Assembly: GCA_031277795.1 (NCBI GenBank)
Contig: JAITLQ010000007.1
Span: 248,001 to 312,000 of the forward strand
Source: Arthrobacter sp.
GTDB lineage: Bacteria; Actinomycetota; Actinomycetes; Actinomycetales; Micrococcaceae
Length of the DNA: 64,000 bases
Direction: 5' to 3'
This document shows positions 58,611-64,000 of the stretch, in pieces. Position 1 is the stretch's first letter; each line of letters begins with the position of its first letter. Made by a program: the position numbers and the translations under genes. Under the pieces are notes generated by a model. That model ran no database searches, was not told the DNA's origin, and saw only the letters and a program-made list of their open reading frames with translations.

Positions 58611-60179
58611 CTACAGGCTCGGACGAACGACCAGCAACCCGCCCGGTTCGCCGAGGTTCAGGTCCGTGGCCCGCAGGCTGATGACGTCACCGGAGCAGGC
58701 CGGGGTGGAGCGGTCGCTCGCCTCCCCCATCCAGCGCAGGGCGGAACCGTCCCCTGGGAGCCAGAACACCACGGGGTCGGAGCCCCACGCGGTGTCCTGG
58801 AGGATCGCCGTGCCGCTCTTGCACACCGCCGCCCTGGCGACGAGCCGCGTCTCGGACGTGGGCCGCACCAGGGGGAGGAGCCGGTTGGCGGTGCGCTCCT
58901 CGGTGTTCAGGACCAGGAGCTGGGTGCGCTGGCGCAGCACCACCCGGTCCGGGCCGGCGGCGATGAGCGCCACGGACTCCAGGGGGCGCCCCTGCTCGTC
59001 CACCAGGCCCATGCCGTCCCCGTTGGAGGCCTCGTACCTCTTCATGCCGCGCACCGCCTCGGCCCGCGCCACCTTCAGCAGGGTCTGCGCGCCCCCGCCC
59101 GGGGAGAGGCGCGCGATCGAGGAGACGAGCGGCATCTGGCCGTAGGAGAACTCGTCGTCGGTGGTGTCGTCGAAGTAGCGCTCGAAGACGATGGACCCGC
59201 CCGCGCCGACGGGCGCCCCGGCGTTCTTGGCGACGAGCTTCGGCTCGCCGCCCCCGGCGGGGACGGAAAACAGGGAGGGGAGCCCGGAGGGTTCCGTCGC
59301 ATCGTAGGTGGAGAAGTAGACCCGGCCGTTGAGAGTGACCCCGCCGGAGGGAGCCTGGAGGGCCGGCTCCTCCTGGCCGCTCACGAGGAGCGTCGTGTTC
59401 CTTTCGCCGGGGGCCCAGGAGTGCAGCGACCAGGGCTGCGCCTCCTCGTCCTCGGAAAAGCGGTACCCGTCGTCGAGCCAGTACAGCCTGTCCTCCGCCG
59501 CCCACACCGGCGTGCTGCCGTAGAAGTAGCTCTGGGCCACCACCTCCGGCCCCCCGTGCCACCGCTTGGCATCGACGTAGCCGGCGCGGCTGGCTGCCGG
59601 TGTCCCGCTGAAGTCGCCCGTGACCAGCTCGTCGGAGACGGCCACCGCCAGCACGCGCCCCAGCGAGCCGTCGGCGGCGGCGTCGCTGAAGGGGTAGACG
59701 GTGTAGCCCTGGGGCGCACCGGCGATCTCGTCCCGGAAGCGGTCGTCGACGTCGGTGTGCAACTGCGTGGAACCGAGCCGGCGGGCTTGGTTGAGGGCGA
59801 GCACATCGAGCGTGACGGGGCTGCCGTCCGGCCAGGTCAGGCCGGCGCTCTTGGTGCCCACGGCCAGCGGGGACCCCGTCCCGTGATCGAGCTCCGGACG
59901 GTCGGGGAGCGCCGCGGAGTCGGCGGGGTGCTCCGTGCCCGACGACGCGGTCGCCGGGCCCTCGACCTGAACGACGTCGGGGGCGGAGTCGCCGCCCGTG
60001 GCCTCGGCGCCGGGGTCCTCGCGGCCCGGATCGCCCCCGGCGGTCGCGGAGGAGGCCGTGTCTGCCGGCGAGCCCGTGCCGCTGGTGGTGCCGGTGTCCG
60101 TGCCGGCGGAGGGCGGGGTGCACGCGCTCAGCATGAGTGCCGCGGCCATCGCCGTCGCCGCCACCGCGACCCTGCCCAT
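58611..60179 (-). CDS. putative lipoprotein with beta-propeller-like repeats
   Basis: A 522-residue exported protein. Signal peptide with lipobox MLSAC (cysteine about 20), then a Ser/Thr/Gly/Asp-rich spacer (about 21-95). The remainder has repeated beta-strand segments such as DRLYWLDDGYR, GRVYFSTYDAT and DRVVLRQRTQLLVLN with Tyr/Trp every 40-50 residues, which resembles TolB/WD-type propellers. Two Cys (in AAVCKSG and STPACSG) could form a disulfide. No enzyme motif is seen, and function is unknown. It is on the same strand and just downstream of accE. Confidence 0.78.
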   Translation of the reverse strand: MGRVAVAATAMAAALMLSACTPPSAGTDTGTTSGTGSPADTASSATAGGDPGREDPGAEATGGDSAPDVVQVEGPATASSGTEHPADSAALPDRPELDHGTGSPLAVGTKSAGLTWPDGSPVTLDVLALNQARRLGSTQLHTDVDDRFRDEIAGAPQGYTVYPFSDAAADGSLGRVLAVAVSDELVTGDFSGTPAASRAGYVDAKRWHGGPEVVAQSYFYGSTPVWAAEDRLYWLDDGYRFSEDEEAQPWSLHSWAPGERNTTLLVSGQEEPALQAPSGGVTLNGRVYFSTYDATEPSGLPSLFSVPAGGGEPKLVAKNAGAPVGAGGSIVFERYFDDTTDDEFSYGQMPLVSSIARLSPGGGAQTLLKVARAEAVRGMKRYEASNGDGMGLVDEQGRPLESVALIAAGPDRVVLRQRTQLLVLNTEERTANRLLPLVRPTSETRLVARAAVCKSGTAILQDTAWGSDPVVFWLPGDGSALRWMGEASDRSTPACSGDVISLRATDLNLGEPGGLLVVRPSL

Positions 60180-60273
60180 GCGTCCCCCTCGCGTCAGAAA
60201 TGACCGGGCGGAACCGGCCCAACGGTCGGCCCCGCCCGGGGCGTTCAGCCTAGTGCACGAGGTGTGGCTTGGT

Positions 60274-60534
60274 TCACCTTCCGCGGGCGCGCCACGCGCC
60301 CGGAACGGCCATGAGCCGGGAGCGAAGCCGCGCCGAGCGGCGCAGCACGTCGCTGCGCGTCGCCTCCTTCGGCTCCTCGTCGCCGGCGGAGGCGGAGGCT
60401 GCGGCCACGAGCACCGCGGTGACCGCTGCGAGCTCCTCGGCGGTTGGCTCGCCGCGCACCACGCGCAGGAACGGGGCGTCCTCGACCTGGCCGGGCGCCT
60501 CCGGCTCGGCCCAGGGCTTGCGTGCCGCGCTCAC
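60274..60534 (-). CDS. accE: acyl-CoA carboxylase epsilon subunit
   Basis: An 86-residue small protein. The family signature [20 protein letters not shown] lies at residues 22-41, followed by an Ala-rich helix and a basic C-terminus ending [14 protein letters not shown] (usually W-x4-R). In actinobacteria such epsilon subunits bind the AccA3-AccD5 complex and raise its activity. Its start overlaps the accD stop by 4 nt, which couples the two. Confidence 0.9.
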   Translation of the reverse strand: MSAARKPWAEPEAPGQVEDAPFLRVVRGEPTAEELAAVTAVLVAAASASAGDEEPKEATRSDVLRRSARLRSRLMAVPGAWRARGR

Positions 60535-62132
60535 AGCGGGATGTTCCCGTGCTTCTTGGCGGGCAGCGAGGAATGCTTATCCCGCAGGGCGCGCAGGCCC
60601 TTGACGATCTGCAGGCGGGTCTCGCTCGGGGCGATGACCGCATCCAGGTAACCGAGCTCGGCGGCCTGGTAGGGGTTGAGCAGCTCGGCCTCGTAGTCGG
60701 CCACGATCTGCGCGCGGCGCGCCTCGACGTCGCCGCCCTCGGCCTCCACGGCCGCGAGGTCGCGGCGGAAGAGGATGTTGACGGCGCCCTGGGCGCCCAT
60801 GACGCCGATCTGCGCGGTGGGCCAGGCGAAATTCAGGTCGGCGCCGAGCTTCTTTGAACCCATGACGATGTAGGCGCCGCCGAAGGCCTTGCGGGTGATG
60901 ACCGTCAGCTTCGGCACCGTGGCCTCGGCGTAGGCATAGAGCAGCTTGGCGCCGCGGCGGATGATGCCCAGGTCCTCCTGGTCCTTGCCTGGCAGGAAGC
61001 CGGGAACGTCGACCAGGGTGAGGATCGGGATGTTGAAGGCATCGCAGTGGCGAACGAAGCGCGCCGCCTTCTCGGAGGCGTTGATGTCCAGCGTGCCGGC
61101 AAACTGCATGGGCTGGTTGGCCACGACGCCCACCGTGGCGCCCTCGACGCGGCCGTAGCCGATGATCACGTTCGGGGCGTAGAGCGCCTGCACCTCGAAG
61201 AAGGCCGCGTCGTCCATGATGTGCTCGATCACGGTGCGCATGTCGTACGGCTGGGCGGCGGAGTCGGGGATGAGGGTGTCGAGTTCCTCGTCCTCCGCCG
61301 TGACGAACAGCTCCTGGTCGCCGGGCTCCAGCGCCGGCTCGGCCAGGTTGTTGGAGGGCAGGTAGGAGAGCAGCTCGCGCACGAAGTCGAGCGCGTCCTC
61401 CTCGTCCGGGGCCAGGTACGTGGCGGTGCCGGTGTCCTGATTGTGGTGGCGGGCGCCGCCGAGGGTCTCCATGTCCACGTCCTCGCCCGTGACCGTCTTG
61501 ATGACGTCGGGGCCCGTGATGAACATGTGGGAGGTCTGATCCACCATGACGATGTAGTCGGTCAGGGCGGGGGAGTACGCGGCGCCGCCGGCGCAGGGGC
61601 CCATGATGACGGAGATCTGCGGGACCACACCCGAGGCATGGACGTTGCCGCGGAAGATGTCGGCGAACATGGCCAGCGAGGCCACGCCCTCCTGGATGCG
61701 GGCGCCGCCGCCGTCGTTGATGCCCACCACGGGGCAGCCGTTGCGCAGGGCGAACTCCTGCACCTTGACGATCTTCTGACCGTTGATCTCGGAGAGCGAG
61801 CCGCCGTAGACCGTGAAGTCCTGGGAGTACACGGCCACGAGGCGGCCGTCGATGGTGCCGTAGCCCGAGACGAGGCCGTCGCCGAGCGGCTGCTTCTTCT
61901 CCATGCCGAAGGCGTGCGTGCGGTGAACGCGCAGGGCATCGAACTCGACGAAGGATTCCGGGTCCAGGAGCATCTCGATGCGCTCGCGGGCCGTGTGCTT
62001 GCCGCGGGCATGCTGCTTCTCGATGGCGGCCTGACCGCTCGGCGCCAGGCCTGCCTCGCGGCGGGCGCGGAAGTCGGCGAGCTTGCCGGCGGTAGTTCTC
62101 AGGTCGAACGGGGCGTCCTGGCTCTCGATCAT
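60531..62132 (-). CDS. accD: acyl-CoA (propionyl-CoA) carboxylase beta subunit
   Basis: A 533-residue carboxyltransferase of the PccB/AccD5 type. Both halves are recognisable: the N-terminal half with [14 protein letters not shown] (about 141) and [14 protein letters not shown] (about 178) forming the acyl-CoA oxyanion site, the C-terminal half with [13 protein letters not shown] (about 380), [14 protein letters not shown] (about 425) and [18 protein letters not shown] (about 452). It moves the carboxyl group from biotin on AccA3 to acetyl- or propionyl-CoA. It overlaps accE. AccA3 is 8 kb away in this strain. Confidence 0.96.
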   Translation of the reverse strand: MIESQDAPFDLRTTAGKLADFRARREAGLAPSGQAAIEKQHARGKHTARERIEMLLDPESFVEFDALRVHRTHAFGMEKKQPLGDGLVSGYGTIDGRLVAVYSQDFTVYGGSLSEINGQKIVKVQEFALRNGCPVVGINDGGGARIQEGVASLAMFADIFRGNVHASGVVPQISVIMGPCAGGAAYSPALTDYIVMVDQTSHMFITGPDVIKTVTGEDVDMETLGGARHHNQDTGTATYLAPDEEDALDFVRELLSYLPSNNLAEPALEPGDQELFVTAEDEELDTLIPDSAAQPYDMRTVIEHIMDDAAFFEVQALYAPNVIIGYGRVEGATVGVVANQPMQFAGTLDINASEKAARFVRHCDAFNIPILTLVDVPGFLPGKDQEDLGIIRRGAKLLYAYAEATVPKLTVITRKAFGGAYIVMGSKKLGADLNFAWPTAQIGVMGAQGAVNILFRRDLAAVEAEGGDVEARRAQIVADYEAELLNPYQAAELGYLDAVIAPSETRLQIVKGLRALRDKHSSLPAKKHGNIPL

Positions 62133-62412
62133 GACGAGGTGAGGCTCCTGGGTTGAGGTGCTGGCTCCGAGGGTTCTCGGTGCCGACGTCTTGGTGGGAA
62201 ACGGACAAGTCGCAACGCCGCCGCTGGACAGTCTAGGCCCACGCGGGCGGGGTGCCTTTGGAGGAATCGCACAAAAAGCCGCGCGCCGATGGTGGGGAGG
62301 CCGTGCATGCCGGGCGCCGCGCGCCCGGGTCCGGGCGCGCCGTCGGGCGGGAAAAGAACCCGATACCTACTCATGGGTAACAAACCGGGCCCCGGCCCGC
62401 TACGCTGGGCGC

Positions 62413-63291
62413 ATGAGCAACGAGACCCAGCCCACACGCTCGCTGGCCGGGCGCACCATGATCATGAGCGGCGGCAGCCGGGGCATCGGCCTGGCCATCG
62501 CCCTGAAGGCCGCCGCCGACGGAGCCAACGTGGTGCTGCTGGCCAAGACGGATCAGCCGCACCCCAAACTCGAGGGGACGGTGCACACCGCCGCCGCGGA
62601 GATCGAGGCGGCCGGCGGCCGCGCCCTCGCCATCGTGGGCGATGTCCGCGTTGACGCGGACGTGGAGCGCGCCGTCGCGGCGGCCGTCGAGACCTTCGGG
62701 GGCCTCGACATCGTCGTCAATAACGCCTCGGCGATCGACCTGAGCCCCACCGACCGCGTCGACATGAAGCGCTACGACCTCATGCAGGACATCAACGCGC
62801 GCGGCACGTTCCTGCTCTCCAAGACGGCGCTGCCCCACCTGCGCGCCTCGCGCGCCGCGCACATCCTGACGCTCTCCCCGCCGCTGAACCTCGACCCGCG
62901 CTGGGCCGGCGATCACCTGGCCTACACCATGGCCAAGTACGGCATGAGCCTGACGACGCTGGGCCTGGCGCACGAGCTGCGCCGCGACGGGATCGGCGTG
63001 AACTCGCTGTGGCCGGCCACGATCATCGAGACGGCCGCCATCCGCCATCTGCCGGGCGGTGCCCCGCTGCTGGAGGGCGCGCGCACCCCGCAGATCGTGG
63101 CCGATGCCGCCCACGCCGTCCTCACCCGCGACCCCCGCGAGTACACGGGTCACTTCGCCATCGACGAGGAGGTCCTGGCGCAGGAGGGGATCCACGACCT
63201 CAGCGGCTACGCCGTGGGGAATCCGGACGCGCCGCGCACTCCGGACATCTTCCTTGACGGCGCCCCGAGCGCAAGCGAGGGCATGGAGTGA
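62413..63291 (+). CDS. SDR family oxidoreductase (HSDL2-like)
   Basis: A 292-residue short-chain dehydrogenase. Cofactor motif MSGGSRGIGLAIA (about 18; Gly-x3-Gly-x-Gly), NNASA (about 104), catalytic Tyr-x3-Lys in LAYTMAKYGMS (about 173). SDRs of this shape carry the extended C-terminal segment RTPDIFLD as in HSDL2-like proteins of peroxisomes and bacteria, which lack an assigned substrate. TACGCT ends 6 nt before the ATG, giving a leaderless mRNA. Its stop overlaps the birA start by 4 nt (GTGA). The 280-nt gap upstream (62133-62412), shared with the divergent accD, shows no other feature. Confidence 0.9.
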   Translation: MSNETQPTRSLAGRTMIMSGGSRGIGLAIALKAAADGANVVLLAKTDQPHPKLEGTVHTAAAEIEAAGGRALAIVGDVRVDADVERAVAAAVETFGGLDIVVNNASAIDLSPTDRVDMKRYDLMQDINARGTFLLSKTALPHLRASRAAHILTLSPPLNLDPRWAGDHLAYTMAKYGMSLTTLGLAHELRRDGIGVNSLWPATIIETAAIRHLPGGAPLLEGARTPQIVADAAHAVLTRDPREYTGHFAIDEEVLAQEGIHDLSGYAVGNPDAPRTPDIFLDGAPSASEGME

Positions 63292-64000
63292 GCCGCACCC
63301 TGGTGCTCGACGCCGCCGCCGTCGCCGAGGCGCGCCGGGCCACGCCCGGCGCGGATCGCATCGTGTGGCCGGCGCCGCTGCTCCCCGCCCAGGCGGGCTC
63401 GACCAACGAGGACCTCGTGGCCCTCGGTGCGACGGCTCCTCACCTGAGCCTCGTGGCCACGCTGGATCAGGTGGCGGGGCGCGGGCGGCTCGATCGCGCC
63501 TGGGTGGCGCCCCCCGGCGCCTGCCTGGCGATGAGCACTCTCTTGCGCGCCCCCGCTTCGGTGGCGCCGGACGCCCTCGGCTGGGCCACGGTGCTCGTGG
63601 CCCTCGTCGCGGCGCGCACGGTTGACGCCCTGGCCGGGGAACGGGTGGCGGGCGTGAAGTGGCCCAACGACCTCTTGGTGCGCGGCTCCAAGTGCGCCGG
63701 CATCTTGGCCCGCCTGGTTCCCGGGGCCCCCGGCGAGGGGCACACCGTGGTGGTGGGGATCGGGGTGAACCTGGATCAGAGCCGCGAGGAGCTGCCGGTG
63801 GGCACCGCCACCTCGCTCGCCCTCTCCGGTCTGGGCATCGGCGCGGACGAGCTGCTCGGCAGCCTGTGGGGGCAGCTCGGCGTGGTCAGCGACGAATGGT
63901 TCGCGGCGGGCGGTTCGGTGACGACGCCGCTGCCGAGCCTCGGCGGGGCCAGCGTGCTTGAAGCGGCGCGGGAGAGCAGCTCGACGCTCGGCAACGACGT
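63288..64000 (+). CDS. birA: biotin--[acetyl-CoA-carboxylase] ligase, C-terminus cut by window
   Basis: The first 237 codons of a biotin protein ligase. Biotin-binding loop QVAGRGRLDRAW (about 62-73; GRGR), the catalytic-lysine motif GVKWPNDLLV (about 122) and VVVGIGVNLDQS (about 155) are in place. There is no N-terminal winged-helix domain, so this is the monofunctional type without repressor activity. It charges the BCCP domain of AccA3 with biotin. The GTG start overlaps the SDR stop. The frame is open at the window end. Confidence 0.93.
   Translation, partial: MSRTLVLDAAAVAEARRATPGADRIVWPAPLLPAQAGSTNEDLVALGATAPHLSLVATLDQVAGRGRLDRAWVAPPGACLAMSTLLRAPASVAPDALGWATVLVALVAARTVDALAGERVAGVKWPNDLLVRGSKCAGILARLVPGAPGEGHTVVVGIGVNLDQSREELPVGTATSLALSGLGIGADELLGSLWGQLGVVSDEWFAAGGSVTTPLPSLGGASVLEAARESSSTLGND

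Noticed and set aside
1..64000. CRISPR arrays, insertion sequences, prophage, integrons
   Set aside because: No regularly spaced repeats, transposase, integrase or phage genes were seen on either strand.

Overview
The window is a 64-kb chromosomal segment of a very GC-rich actinobacterium. The best fit is the Micrococcaceae (Arthrobacter/Micrococcus/Kocuria group). This rests on gene content and order (tatD-rpf-rsmA-ispE-ABC-F; tRNA-Gln-glmU-prs-rplY-pth-sufS-sufU-mfd; accA3-maf with accE-accD-birA), the strong G/C third-position bias, and many GTG starts. I see no prophage, insertion sequence, CRISPR array or rRNA. Most of the window is core chromosome, with one accessory polysaccharide locus and several palindromic repeat families between genes.

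Layout. 0-1.3 kb: minus-strand MoxR ATPase and the start of a DUF58 protein. 1.7-7.7 kb: tatD, a resuscitation-promoting factor, rsmA, ispE and an ABC-F ATPase. 7.8-21.7 kb: a surface-polysaccharide locus on the plus strand behind one good promoter. It encodes a polyprenyl-phosphate sugar transferase, a TagD-like nucleotidyltransferase, a Wzz-like protein whose cytoplasmic kinase-like domain has lost its Walker A motif, a two-part Alg14/Alg13-type glycosyltransferase, a lipoprotein, a large secreted protein with a fibrinogen-like domain, a CDP-alcohol phosphatidyltransferase, a GT2 enzyme and one protein that joins a Wzy-like polymerase to a Wzx/MurJ-like flippase. 21.7-29.6 kb: tRNA-Gln, glmU, prs, an unknown membrane protein, rplY, pth, sufS and sufU. 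29.8-33.5 kb (minus): Zn-alcohol dehydrogenase, NhaA, VanZ-like, DUF2505. 33.7-37.3 kb: mfd.

37.3-38.8 kb holds the most unusual structure: a gene with an AbiEi-like N-terminus and a DUF559/Vsr-like nuclease C-terminus, bracketed by two 70-nt palindromic repeats in inverted orientation (56 of 70 positions identical by hand alignment). A related palindrome lies just outside. 38.8-47.1 kb: deoC, phosphohexomutase, punA, an LpdA-type flavoprotein without redox cysteines, DUF3105 lipoprotein, DUF4259, a phosphoribosyltransferase and a RidA-like protein. 47.2-50.6 kb: two paralogous MHS transporters separated by long palindromes. 50.7-64 kb: acyl-CoA carboxylase genes (accA3, accE, accD), maf and birA, interrupted by a dicarboxylate/amino-acid symporter, a UBP-type Zn finger plus FAD reductase pair, a DUF885 protein and a lipoprotein.

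Two general features recur. Many genes (tatD, rsmA, the DUF559 gene, punA, lpdA, the phosphoribosyltransferase, maf, the symporter, DUF885, SDR) have a TAnnnT-like hexamer 6-7 nt before the start codon, as expected for leaderless mRNAs; this also decides several starts. Convergent or operon ends are marked by long, nearly perfect hairpins, two of which share the same outer arm sequence.
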